From Paenibacillus_AQ nitricinens (lineage in GTDB: Bacteria > Bacillota > Bacilli > Paenibacillales > Paenibacillaceae), in contig NZ_CP183948.1 of the NCBI RefSeq assembly GCF_052056485.1, forward strand, positions 6,014,001 to 6,078,000: a stretch of 64,000 nucleotides of DNA, given 5' to 3'. A program made the position numbers and the translations under genes. Below, in pieces: positions 54,744 to 63,580 of this stretch. The notes under the pieces are model-generated. The model made no database searches and was not told the DNA's origin. It saw only the letters and a program-made list of their open reading frames with translations. Every line of letters starts with the position of its first letter. Positions within the stretch are counted from its first letter, which is position 1.

Positions 54744-56093
54744 ATGGTTAACTTAGAAGCTTATGAAACACAACCTTTTGGATGGCGAGAGGAATTTGAA
54801 AGAGCTTATGTTGAGTGGGTAGATTTAGAGCTTGTACACCAGCTACTGGATAGCATGAACCATTGTTCTATACGTTTTCTTTGTGATGCCATTAACGATA
54901 CAACACGTTGGCCATCCAAAATAAATAAAACCCTCAAAACGGTTAGTTATCCAAGAATTAGAGATGCAGCAGACTTTCTTGGAGTACCTCCTTGGCTTCT
55001 TTTTAACCATCCAGATAAAAACACTAAAATAAAGGAACTCTTCACATCCATTGACTCGATTCTTAAACCCATTGAATTACCATATTTCAGTGAATACGAG
55101 AAGGACTATGCAAACTTTCATCATGAGCTCTGTAAAAGAGTGAAATCTGAAGAAGATTATCAGATATTGAAAGGTATGCTGGAAGGATTATTTGAATCAA
55201 AGAATTATCAGGAAATAATATCGGGGAACTGGAAGGCAGTATTCAGTTTCTTTGAGGATATTCATCACGAATTTTCAGGAGGAGCAAAGTTTTTCTACAG
55301 AGATCCCGATGGTTTTATTAGAGGGTCACTCCGTGTTAATTTTACATTTAATCCTCGGAATAAAAGGAAGTTAATAAAAGCAGGCTGGCTATCTATAGAA
55401 ACCGATCTTAACAAATCTGAAAATTCTGAAACGGTTAACCGACTTCTCACGACAATAATGAATGATATGGAGTGGCTCTTCGACCAGCAGCCTTGGATTT
55501 TCGAAACAATAGCCGAGAATAAACATATAAGGCTGTTGACTTGGCATACTCTGCGTTCTTCGAATGAACACTTCGAAATAATCGCAGCTCTCATAAATGG
55601 TAAATTACCTAAAGCTAATTTCGCCATGAATGTAGAATCACAGAGGGCTATCGGTCTCCCGTCAAACTCTTCACTGATTAAATCGAGCACAGTATTCGAC
55701 GAGTTTTTACAAATTATTAAAACAGATGTCAAACATATCAAGGAACCACTGTTCAAAAGGAGAACAAACACACTCCAACTATTGTATGAGAAAAGAATTC
55801 TACAAGAGGGGCATCGAATAGTTCTAATCATATCTGACAATATTTCTGGGCCTTCTCTGGAGAAATCTATATGTCAGGCCACCGTAGTTATTCGCAACGG
55901 CAAGCCGGCAGTAAAATGGGATTATGACGAAAAATTATATTCTATCTCTAGATTAACCTCTATTATTCTTATTGAGCTGGCTAAGCAAACACATTTGCGT
56001 AAGCATCATTTAAATGGCACCAAGTACTGGAAATTAGAAAATGAAAGTGATTCTTCATTATTTGATTTAGCCCAGATGTATCAAAGTCGATAA
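54744..56093 (+). CDS. HTH-containing protein divergent from the tns operon, unknown
   Basis: 449 residues from ATG behind AGGGGAAG. The first 90 residues contain a helix-turn-helix-like run (FLCDAINDTTRW, PRIRDAADFLGVPPWLLF), resembling Xre-type repressors. The remaining 350 residues are unrecognised, with mixed helix and strand (for example FFYRDPDGFIRGSLRVNF). It is the only long plus-strand gene of the element. Placement opposite tnsA suggests a transposition regulator or an accessory targeting protein in the position where TnsE-like genes may vary. It is followed by a terminator. Confidence 0.6.
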   Translation: MVNLEAYETQPFGWREEFERAYVEWVDLELVHQLLDSMNHCSIRFLCDAINDTTRWPSKINKTLKTVSYPRIRDAADFLGVPPWLLFNHPDKNTKIKELFTSIDSILKPIELPYFSEYEKDYANFHHELCKRVKSEEDYQILKGMLEGLFESKNYQEIISGNWKAVFSFFEDIHHEFSGGAKFFYRDPDGFIRGSLRVNFTFNPRNKRKLIKAGWLSIETDLNKSENSETVNRLLTTIMNDMEWLFDQQPWIFETIAENKHIRLLTWHTLRSSNEHFEIIAALINGKLPKANFAMNVESQRAIGLPSNSSLIKSSTVFDEFLQIIKTDVKHIKEPLFKRRTNTLQLLYEKRILQEGHRIVLIISDNISGPSLEKSICQATVVIRNGKPAVKWDYDEKLYSISRLTSIILIELAKQTHLRKHHLNGTKYWKLENESDSSLFDLAQMYQSR

Positions 56094-56173
56094 TTTGTTG
56101 CATACTATCGACGGGATAATGAAAAATTGCGGTTTATAAAATCCACGGGTACCACAAGTATTATCTACGAAGG

Positions 56174-56217
56174 AAAAATCACCGGATCAGGAGCCAACCT
56201 ATTCCCGGTGTTTTTTT
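56174..56217. terminator. Terminator after the HTH-containing gene
   Basis: CACCGG (56180-56185) pairs with CCGGTG (56205-56210), helped by inner bases, followed by seven T; A-rich on the other side, so it may work both ways. Confidence 0.65.
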
Positions 56218-56239
56218 ATATTTCCAATCATTTAGTCCC

Positions 56240-56518
56240 CTAGATATCTTTATTAATTATTTTTTTCACTAATTTCATCAATTGAACGGTTTGGAGATAC
56301 TCTTCCAATTCAACTCCCTGTAGTGCATCCCTAACGACTATCCTACATTCTTCGAATTCGTTGTTTTCAGTTTGAATGTAGATGACCTTCATGTCGTTAG
56401 GTGTAAAACGAATCCGTATATTCCATCCAACATTTATTAGAGCTTTCTCAAACCAGCGTTCTCTAATTGCTTTTGAACAAGTATAGAATCCCCAAATATG
56501 TGACCTCAGCAAAATCAT
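56240..56518 (-). pseudogene. Fragment resembling a TnsB C-terminal domain
   Basis: 92 codons. The part WNIRIRFTPNDMKVIYI / NNEFEECRIVVRD resembles the Mu-type C-terminal beta-barrel of TnsB (compare YDRRCMNFVYVKIENGKG in the intact tnsB here). No ribosome site precedes the ATG and the DDE domain is absent. It is probably a leftover of another TnsB-type transposase, which would imply nested or replaced elements. The resemblance is weak. Confidence 0.4.
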
Positions 56519-56689
56519 ATAATTCCAATGCCTTAAATTCAGTATGAATAACTATCCTCCTCACTTTTATATGCACATTTATTCCCATCCCTTATATTTA
56601 ATATTCAATATTCATTATTTTATCCGTTATCGGATATTTTAAAGATGTATAAACTTTTAACTTAGGATTGTACAGGTAGCTGTCCGTTC
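56519..56689. other. Intergenic remnant sequence
   Basis: Very AT-rich sequence between two transposase remnants. I see no coding region, repeat or promoter that can be supported. Confidence 0.4.
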
Positions 56690-57348
56690 CCACTATTCTA
56701 GTATAATTAATTTTCCATAGATAAAATCCGAAAAACCGCTTTTTTCTAAATGTTTAGTAATTATAAGTTTGTCTTCACTGTTTCTGCTGAAGCATAACGC
56801 CGCGAAGCTGGTGGGATTGCCTGTCCAGAAGTTGCCGGATATAATGACGATAATGAAGGGGATATTTCCGGTACGGCCTGTGCTAGCAGGCATACACGCG
56901 ATGGAAGTATCCTTTTTCCTTTGCTACTGCCTGTAGAATAATACAAGACAGCCTTTCGATGTCGAAGGTGCAGTCGGAACCTGTGCTCGTGATTACCTGA
57001 TGACCATCATTCAACATTCCCGGAAGATCGTATCGAATTGCCGATGAATGTCGTTTTGATTCTTCCAATAGTACTATAGGAAGGGTCCTTCAGCATCTGC
57101 TGCAAGGTTTTACGGTCATCCGTTCCCAAACGTTCTTGAATGATGAGGGCGCCCAGAGCGACAAGAACAGGTAAGGCCTTCTGCCCTTTCAAACTATTCT
57201 TGAATGCCTTCACGTACTTCTCTTCGAACTTCGCCCACGAAATCATCGCGACGAGCAAGACCCACCAGTTGTCTCCGCTCAGATTTCGGCCGAACGGCAA
57301 GAGAAAATCTCCTGGCATAAACAATTGGCCTTCACTGCGCTGAAACAT
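56690..57348 (-). pseudogene. Degraded IS1182-type transposase N-terminal fragment
   Basis: From ATG 57348 the frame reads FMPGDFLLPFG and then VLVALGALIIQERLG, the DUF772 N-terminal signature of IS1182/IS5-type transposases (usually about 450 residues). It stops at 57007 after 113 codons. Sequence down to about 56690 shows only short frames in shifting phases, so the DDE part is lost. No terminal repeats can be paired. This marks an old insertion. Confidence 0.65.
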
Positions 57349-57482
57349 GAATTTCGTCCTCCAGATGCACGTATTTTACCTGACTGGCTACCGGTTTCCT
57401 TGCATCTTACTTCGACAAAACATGATTCTCATCCTTGTTATTACTGTTGTTTTTGTTTGTTCAGCAAGCCCTAATTAGCTAG

Positions 57483-59270
57483 TTATTTATGATTTTTAAT
57501 TAATCTTTTTTGCAAAACAAAATAGATAATGAGCCCTATTGTAGTTACAAAAAGCAAGGAATTGTAGATCCAAAACAATTCATTTAGTTGTAAATAACCG
57601 TTGAAAGCCGTGTTTTTATAATGGCTATTGAGCAATTTTCTTGTAAATAGATATACAACTACACTCATTATGATGAATATGAGGAAATTAATCAGAGCAG
57701 CATTTTTTAGTTTTTTCTCTGCTAACAAGTTGCTTTCTTTTACTTTGATCATATCTTGAAAATCATAATCATAGATTTTATAAATTATTGCAATATCGTT
57801 ATAAAATTCAGTCAGGTTTTTGTTCCCCATCTCTATGCAATGAATAACCCTATATTTATGTATGGGTATATAAACTAGAGAAAATAAAACAAAAACTGAG
57901 ATGATAAACTCATGGCCGTTAGCTGATGTGGTCTTTCCGTAGATGGTTGCATAGGAAATTAAAATACCTAACAAAACAGTAATCACATTTGTTATATTTT
58001 TATTAATATCATCGATACCCTGAATTAACTTGCTTTTTAAGGCTTGTGTTGCATTTATGAGAGATTTAACAACCTCAGATTGCTCTTTAAGCTTGTCATT
58101 CATTAGGTTTTCAAACTGATAAGAGTAGTAGCGAATTAACTTCCCAGTATTATAAATAATGCTTAAGAGGGATTCATCCCCAGCAAGTATAATAGTTGTT
58201 CTTAATAATTTATAATTTGACTCTGCATATTTTGAATAAATACATTTCTCATAAAACTCCATTTGCTGTGCTTCTTGTTCTGATTCTAGTTCAAGCTCAT
58301 GTTCATCCAATTTCCAAGCTTGATCGATGTAATGCATTTGAGTTTGTATCTTTACTTCTCTATCCAAAGTAAATTTCAGTCCATTTTCATGGATGGATAT
58401 TTTATCAGCGACAACTTGCCATAGAGAAATTAGAAAGCCGATATGTACTTGAAAAATCTCTTTTTTGGATTCAGAGAAAGAAGAGAGCACCAGTGTGTTT
58501 TCTTCCAGCCAAAACTCTGGAGGGAAATAAAAAATCCCTTCGCTCTTCTTAGTGAGCTTATTTTGTTTTTCAATGTTCTTATCAAGTTCTTTTTTCTTGA
58601 TTACAAGATTCTCAACAATGTCTTTTATTTTATCTCGGTTTTGTGTTGAATTTAATCCAACAAAATTAATAAAGCCTGAAGAGTTCAACTTATCTTCACT
58701 TAGTAAAAGAAGAAGTTGAGGTTTGGGCTTCTTTTTCATGAAATTCAAAAGATTAAATTGTTCTTTAAACTTGGTTAGGGAAGTCCAAGTATAAAGATCA
58801 ATATCTTGTGTATAATTGATTCCTTTACTTGCAAGCCACTTGCGTAACAAGTCTTCCTTATCTACTTTAAATATCAATTTAAACTGATAGTTGCAGTCCG
58901 CGCAACAATGAATATCTTTTAACAGTTCAAACCGCCGAAATGGTTCAATTACATTGTCCTTTTCTTCAAGAAGTTGCGAATAAATGCTATCGTGCTGATC
59001 ACACAAAAATGACAAAGATTCTTGAATAACAAAATCCCTTTCTGAGTCTTTATATGGATACTCTTTCCCCGTCGAATCCTCTGTTATGTTTAATTCAAAA
59101 AATGATTGATTAGGATCCCACTGTAATTCATTAAAATAAAATTCTTTATTATCTCTGTTTAAGGCCGAGATTTCAAAAATCTCAGATGTAATAATTGTTC
59201 CCGTTTCACTACTCGCATCCGCAAGCTCAATTGATTTCGTAATCATACGCCCCAGGTTCTCAATATTCAT
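57483..59270 (-). CDS. Membrane protein with four C-terminal helices, unknown; partner of the next upstream gene
   Basis: About 595 residues from ATG 59270, five bases after AGGGGGA and ten bases after the upstream stop. The first 400 residues are soluble with a CCADC cysteine group (about 125-129) and a charged coiled-coil-like stretch (about 235-255). Four hydrophobic helices follow (NVITVLLGILISYATIY; FIISVFVLFSLVYIP; LINFLIFIIMSVVVYLF; LLFVTTIGLIIYFVL). A large cytoplasmic sensor joined to a helical pore is a layout seen in several anti-phage effectors, but no family is recognised. AT-rich. Confidence 0.6.
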   Translation of the reverse strand: MNIENLGRMITKSIELADASSETGTIITSEIFEISALNRDNKEFYFNELQWDPNQSFFELNITEDSTGKEYPYKDSERDFVIQESLSFLCDQHDSIYSQLLEEKDNVIEPFRRFELLKDIHCCADCNYQFKLIFKVDKEDLLRKWLASKGINYTQDIDLYTWTSLTKFKEQFNLLNFMKKKPKPQLLLLLSEDKLNSSGFINFVGLNSTQNRDKIKDIVENLVIKKKELDKNIEKQNKLTKKSEGIFYFPPEFWLEENTLVLSSFSESKKEIFQVHIGFLISLWQVVADKISIHENGLKFTLDREVKIQTQMHYIDQAWKLDEHELELESEQEAQQMEFYEKCIYSKYAESNYKLLRTTIILAGDESLLSIIYNTGKLIRYYSYQFENLMNDKLKEQSEVVKSLINATQALKSKLIQGIDDINKNITNVITVLLGILISYATIYGKTTSANGHEFIISVFVLFSLVYIPIHKYRVIHCIEMGNKNLTEFYNDIAIIYKIYDYDFQDMIKVKESNLLAEKKLKNAALINFLIFIIMSVVVYLFTRKLLNSHYKNTAFNGYLQLNELFWIYNSLLFVTTIGLIIYFVLQKRLIKNHK

Positions 59271-59280
59271 TGAAGTCCCC

Positions 59281-60441
59281 CTACTCATCGACTATTGCTT
59301 TGAACTCTTCCCAAGTAATTTCACTTATTTCTGAGTTCATTTCTTTTACCTTGGCCAATTCATTACCGCTTATCATTAAATAGACTTTGTCGTGATGTTT
59401 GAATTGCTTCATTTTCCGCATTTCAGACAAAGGCGCATTAATTTCCACTTTGTCCATCTTCACCGACAATTTCATTTTCTCTGATTGTAAATTTTCCACA
59501 GAGAGCGAGTACCCTTCATCTCTAAAGAGAGTTCTCCACTGTTCATCAAATTTGTCATCAGCAAATTGTTGTTTGCTAATTCCTTGTACAACTTTTTTCA
59601 AATGATCTTTAGTGACAATTTTGACCGGTCCCTTGTCATTATTGAAAATGTCTTGTCCAATTTTTACCCAAAGTTCATCCGTTTGCTTTTCATAATTGAA
59701 AACCTGTTCTCTAAGTATCGCTTGAAATCCTTCTTTTTCAACTGCTGGTGTTAATTTAGACTTACATTCAAACGCTTCAGCCCAGTAAAGTGTTTGGTCT
59801 TTATCAAAGAGAACAAAATTGTTCACGTCGGTGGATGAAAGATCAATATAGGGGAACAACAACCCTTTTGTCAGACTCTTCTCTTTAAACGTATTTTTAA
59901 TTAATTCCCAAATTAATTCCTGTTTAGTTTCATCAATTCTTAAGTTTTCAAACTCTTTTTCAAGGTCACAAAGTGTAATAAAAACAAAATTTTGTGTACT
60001 TCCCCTTAAGTTGGCACTAAACGTAATCATGCCAAATACACTAGTTCTAGACTTAGCAGCAGTAAGGAATTTTAACGCTAATAAATCCCCTATTTGCTGG
60101 ATATCAGCGTCCGTTATTGTTCCAGATATTAAAGACGTTAATGTGTTAAGAATAGAGTCATCCTTAGGAAATACATATCCGTTTGGGACCTTGATCGACC
60201 TATCAATCGATAATATCGTACCTGTGAGATCACTTTTATAATTTTGTTCATGCAACTTTCCTTTGCAAACCAGAAATTCAAGTTGCTTGTAAATGATCGC
60301 TCCCAATGACTTCTGCACTTTCGACCAGTCCAAAATATGCGAAAAATGCAGCGTATTAGGGTTCTTTTCGCAGTATGCATAATAAAACTTATTTAATGTT
60401 AACGATTTCTGGGTAATTTCATTTCTAAGTGCAACTAGCAT
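59281..60441 (-). CDS. Soluble protein of unknown function, first gene of a two-gene operon
   Basis: About 386 residues from ATG 60441 (GGGGAG eight bases before); the earlier ATG is too close. No membrane helix. A central segment (NFVFITLCDLEKEFENL, then TKGLLFPYIDL) and a C-terminal strand pair (KVYLMISGNELAK) suggest a mixed alpha/beta protein. I see a faint resemblance to DUF3900-type proteins, which is not verified. The tight coupling with the membrane gene suggests a sensor/effector pair. Kiwa has a similar membrane plus soluble pairing, but the sizes and sequences do not match. Confidence 0.55.
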   Translation of the reverse strand: MLVALRNEITQKSLTLNKFYYAYCEKNPNTLHFSHILDWSKVQKSLGAIIYKQLEFLVCKGKLHEQNYKSDLTGTILSIDRSIKVPNGYVFPKDDSILNTLTSLISGTITDADIQQIGDLLALKFLTAAKSRTSVFGMITFSANLRGSTQNFVFITLCDLEKEFENLRIDETKQELIWELIKNTFKEKSLTKGLLFPYIDLSSTDVNNFVLFDKDQTLYWAEAFECKSKLTPAVEKEGFQAILREQVFNYEKQTDELWVKIGQDIFNNDKGPVKIVTKDHLKKVVQGISKQQFADDKFDEQWRTLFRDEGYSLSVENLQSEKMKLSVKMDKVEINAPLSEMRKMKQFKHHDKVYLMISGNELAKVKEMNSEISEITWEEFKAIVDE

Positions 60442-60519
60442 CGTCATTTCTCCCCTATTTTTTTACACAAATTGTAATTTCCTTTCATATAATAATACAA
60501 AAGACTTGGAGGGATATTC

Positions 60520-60708
60520 TTGCAAACAACTGTGCCACAATTGGCCCAACGAATGATCGATCATTATGAATCCGAGACACTTACAACACTTACCGACAGA
60601 GAAAAGTGGTTAATTAAAAAAAGCTTTTATATGGGCTTGCAGTACGGACAACGACTTCTAATTGAGCAAGACATTCGAATTTTACTTAAAAACGATATCG
60701 AATATTAG
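60520..60708 (+). CDS. Small helical protein, unknown
   Basis: 62 residues from TTG 60520 behind TTGGAGGGA, a strong site. Two amphipathic helices around DREKWLIKKSFYMGLQYGQ. It is divergent from the two-gene operon, with a 78-bp shared promoter region, so it could be its regulator or antagonist. No family is recognised. Confidence 0.5.
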   Translation: MQTTVPQLAQRMIDHYESETLTTLTDREKWLIKKSFYMGLQYGQRLLIEQDIRILLKNDIEY

Positions 60709-60951
60709 ACCTAACATAAGAAAAAAAGGTTCTCTGCTTCTTCTTGAATATGTTGACTAATTCTACAAAATAGAATTTTTCCCCTTCTTTGTGTCAGAAG
60801 TAAATAAAGCATTAGACTGGATCTCTATATTCCACGCGGTTTTTCGAGTTGCCGTACCATCAGACTCCATAACATTAGTTTTATACTGACTTTTGAAATT
60901 GAACCAGAACTGCCATGGATGAGAAAATAAAGTCCTAGCCTGTCGCTGTTT

Positions 60952-61623
60952 TCATTGAACTAAAGTTCCCATTAATTTATTTTTGCACGGCACATTTTCA
61001 CAATTTTCAATCTTCCCTTTTACCGGATAGCCTATTTCCTCAATATCCTCTTCAAGATTAGCTATTACTAATTCTTCATTTAGACCTTTCAGCATCTTCG
61101 CATCCAACGGCTCCAGGGCGAATATTCGCTGTACGAGCGAATGGTCCAGTGAAATCTCGTAATACTCGTTAGCCCAAGCATAGTAAAAATCCGCTTTGCC
61201 GGTTAAAATATGCAACAGTTTGTAGGCTTCCGCATCCGTTTCCTTGCTTGCGGACCATACCTGGCCGCGTTGCTTCCATGTGCAAAATGTTGTCATATCC
61301 ATAATAAAGGCTGGTTCCTTTAAAAATCCTTCAAATTCGTCAGGCATGCCTTGCTGTACATCATGTGGCTCATGCACCTGATTAAACCGCCGGTCAAATC
61401 CTTTGATAATCAGTCCTTGTGGCTGAAATAGCGCAAAATAGTGATCACCTTCACCGTTCCTCATCGATGCCATTTGTTGATTCTCATCCCAATGGGCATT
61501 GTACGAATAATACCGATATTCCCACTCAGGCATAAGAATAGCATCCAGGATGGCTGCAGCTTGAAATATACGTCTGCTCTCCTCAATATAAGGAGGCAGG
61601 CCAATAAAGTTTGAGTCCCTCAT
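60952..61623 (-). CDS. Conserved-looking hypothetical protein
   Basis: 223 residues with AGAGGT before the ATG. Soluble, Trp/Tyr-rich (MPEWEYRYYSYNAHWDENQQM, split as MPEWEYRYYSYN and AHWDENQQM), with three cysteines, two in ENCENVPC at the end. GC content is nearer the chromosome than the cargo genes. It looks like a 'domain of unknown function' protein of the immunity type, but I cannot name it. The 243 bp on its downstream side hold nothing recognisable. Confidence 0.55.
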   Translation of the reverse strand: MRDSNFIGLPPYIEESRRIFQAAAILDAILMPEWEYRYYSYNAHWDENQQMASMRNGEGDHYFALFQPQGLIIKGFDRRFNQVHEPHDVQQGMPDEFEGFLKEPAFIMDMTTFCTWKQRGQVWSASKETDAEAYKLLHILTGKADFYYAWANEYYEISLDHSLVQRIFALEPLDAKMLKGLNEELVIANLEEDIEEIGYPVKGKIENCENVPCKNKLMGTLVQ

Positions 61624-62119
61624 GATTTACCTCTTCTCTACCCCTACTTTTTTTCAAGACATTCGAATTATAAAAAGAAGCGACTTCAAAAAAATCAAGG
61701 GTATTCTCTGGTCTCCTGCTGCGTAAGCCTCATTCCAGTGAGGTACCGGCACTCAAATTTATGGCTAAAGGATTGTCCACTGAAATCCTATTGGCTCTAG
61801 ATTAACGCTGTTTATTGCGCTATCGTTTCCGTTGCTTCAACTATTAATGGGATTAAACCTATATTAAATTATTTCTCCTGACATGCACTGAAAAGAGCCA
61901 CATTTGTCTAAGAACTTAAAGACTCTGCAAGGACTGCCAATGTTCACAGTATCCCCTACAGTTACACCGCTACGATCAAATTGGATTGCAGCTGGTCAGA
62001 TGATGGAAGTCCGCGGTCGCAATGGTCGCAGGGCTCTGGCGATGCAAATGGCAGCTAGATTCGATGCGCCAACAGACCACAGTCTAGTGTTCCTAGAATG
62101 GAAACATTATTCTTACACT
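61624..62119. other. Interval with the candidate right transposon end
   Basis: 496 bp without a supported gene. The inverted copy of the left terminus ends at 61883. A plus-strand frame from TTG 61904 (76 codons, containing RGRNGRRALAMQMAARF) has no ribosome site, is GC-richer than its surroundings, and looks like a fragment of a lost gene; I do not recognise it. Confidence 0.4.
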
Positions 62120-63127
62120 TTAATAATCAAATAAATATTGCTCTTCCCATGAATTTATACTATCTAGACTGTAAACTCTTTGTCCTCTAGATCTAAATTT
62201 CTCAATATCTCTATAATAATAATCCTTGTGGTCTACATTAAAATGATCTGAAGAAAAATTGGCTTCGACAAATTTAATATCCCAAATAATATAGATATCT
62301 TTTATATCAGTAATTTTGCTTAGATATCTCTTAAGTTCTTTTGGCTTTAATATTTTTTCGTAATCAGCACTGTGGTCAACTAAATAATCTATATAAACCC
62401 ATAAATTGGAGGTTTTACTATCGAAGTAGAATGCTCTTGGCCTGAGAAATTGAACTCTGGGATAAGGTAAGATTAAATCCCCTATCACTATTTTATCATT
62501 TTCTGGTCTCATTCTTGGTAACTCAATTTTCTCAATCTCTCCAGTTATATATTCTACGTTTTTTAACAGTGTAAAGGAAAACGAGCTTCGTGCGCATAGA
62601 TATAAACAATAATTTTTATAGAAACCTATCCACATAAATGGTTTACTTGACTCAATAATCTTCCATCCGAAACTTCTTGATGATTTTGGAAAAAATGTGT
62701 GTATCAAGCTGTAACAATGTGGTTTATTTAGTCTGTTCTCAATTTCGATACCATCCCAATAAATAATATCAATATCATGTTTATTATTGAAGTCTTCAAT
62801 TCTTTTTAAGCCCGAAGAGCTAAGTTGTGTGGAAACTGCTAGTAGTATGCCTGTAGCATCTGCAGACTCACAAGCATCCCTTAAAGACGAAAAATTAGTA
62901 TCGTCTTGCCCAATAGTTTTTCCAGTCATAGAATGTTTACATGAGACAATCCACTTTTTTTCAAAGGTGCTTAGATGACCTTTAGCACGTTCAAAAAAAA
63001 TAAGATCTCTACCCCCATCATTTCCAACGCCTGTCCAATGGACTTCAAAACCTTCTCTGACTAAAATTTCTCTTATCAATTGTTCAAATAAAATTCCATC
63101 CTTCGGTAATTCAGAAAAATCTAACAT
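62120..63127 (-). CDS. Mrr-like restriction endonuclease
   Basis: 335 residues from ATG behind GGAGG. The N-terminal 130 residues are an Mrr_cat PD-(D/E)XK domain: GNDGGRD (Asp41), a long insertion, and WIVSCKHS (Lys64), followed by GILLAVSTQLSSSG. The last 200 residues are unrecognised and may sense modified DNA. Mrr-type enzymes cut foreign methylated DNA. It stands alone with no methylase gene in view. Confidence 0.75.
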   Translation of the reverse strand: MLDFSELPKDGILFEQLIREILVREGFEVHWTGVGNDGGRDLIFFERAKGHLSTFEKKWIVSCKHSMTGKTIGQDDTNFSSLRDACESADATGILLAVSTQLSSSGLKRIEDFNNKHDIDIIYWDGIEIENRLNKPHCYSLIHTFFPKSSRSFGWKIIESSKPFMWIGFYKNYCLYLCARSSFSFTLLKNVEYITGEIEKIELPRMRPENDKIVIGDLILPYPRVQFLRPRAFYFDSKTSNLWVYIDYLVDHSADYEKILKPKELKRYLSKITDIKDIYIIWDIKFVEANFSSDHFNVDHKDYYYRDIEKFRSRGQRVYSLDSINSWEEQYLFDY

Positions 63128-63580
63128 AGCTATCCTCCGATTAACTAAAAAATCATAGGTTATTGAATCCTATTATTATCACTCAGAAATATTATTGTAT
63201 CAAACATTAATCAGTATTAGCTGCTATTGCTTTGAAGAGGTTACGCCAGCGCCGTCAAGTTCAACGCTACCACACACCGGCATTCTTAAGGCTTTAATAA
63301 TGAAATTTATATATTATTCGCTTCCCAGAATCTATAGGAGTTAAAAAAAATTTTACGGCGCTAAACTGCCCGTTTGTTTAATGCCCTCGACAGTCTAGTA
63401 CCATATTTCCTTCTACACCAGCGCGTGTCTGTACTTCCATCGATCCGCTGTTTGAGCTTAGCCCACTATCACTGGTACTTGTTAAAATAGTCATACATCC
63501 TGTTATTTTGATTACTCCCAACTTATAAGTTTCATTTCTAGAGGCTTCTAACAGCCCAATAGCATTAATGATTTTGTTAG
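63128..63580. other. Interval between the endonuclease and the DUF6602-like gene
   Basis: 453 bp. A minus-strand frame 63521-63378 from TTG (ending MVLDCRGH, with SGSMEVQTRAGVEG) looks protein-like but lacks a ribosome site, so it may be a decayed gene tail. The rest is AT-rich with no structure I can support. Confidence 0.35.

Larger units (their letters stand above)
40931..61883. mobile_element. Tn7-like transposon, candidate extent (left end firmer than right end)
   Basis: The tnsA-tnsB-tnsC-tniQ-tniQ operon lies inside. The left terminus TGTCAGGTGAAATAA (40931-40945) is followed by three GTCRTGAAC repeats within 130 bp. The inverted TGTCAGGAGAAATAA ends at 61883 (minus strand), a 14/15 match. 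No 5-bp target duplication is seen (CGATT on the left, TGCAC on the right), and the right side lacks repeat sites, so the right end could be elsewhere or the element may have been rearranged. The cargo sits between tniQ and the left end, as in Tn7. Confidence 0.45.

Noticed and set aside
57483..60441. Kiwa (KwaA/KwaB) defence system
   Set aside because: The membrane protein is about three times the size of KwaA and I see no recognisable KwaB motif; only the general membrane-plus-soluble layout is shared.
60792..60809. TGTCAGAAGTAAATAAAG as another transposon end
   Set aside because: It points the same way as the left end instead of inverted, and the match weakens after six bases.
61904..62134. 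76-codon plus-strand frame from TTG
   Set aside because: No ribosome site, no recognisable domain and it runs into the endonuclease gene's end; noted only as a possible fragment.
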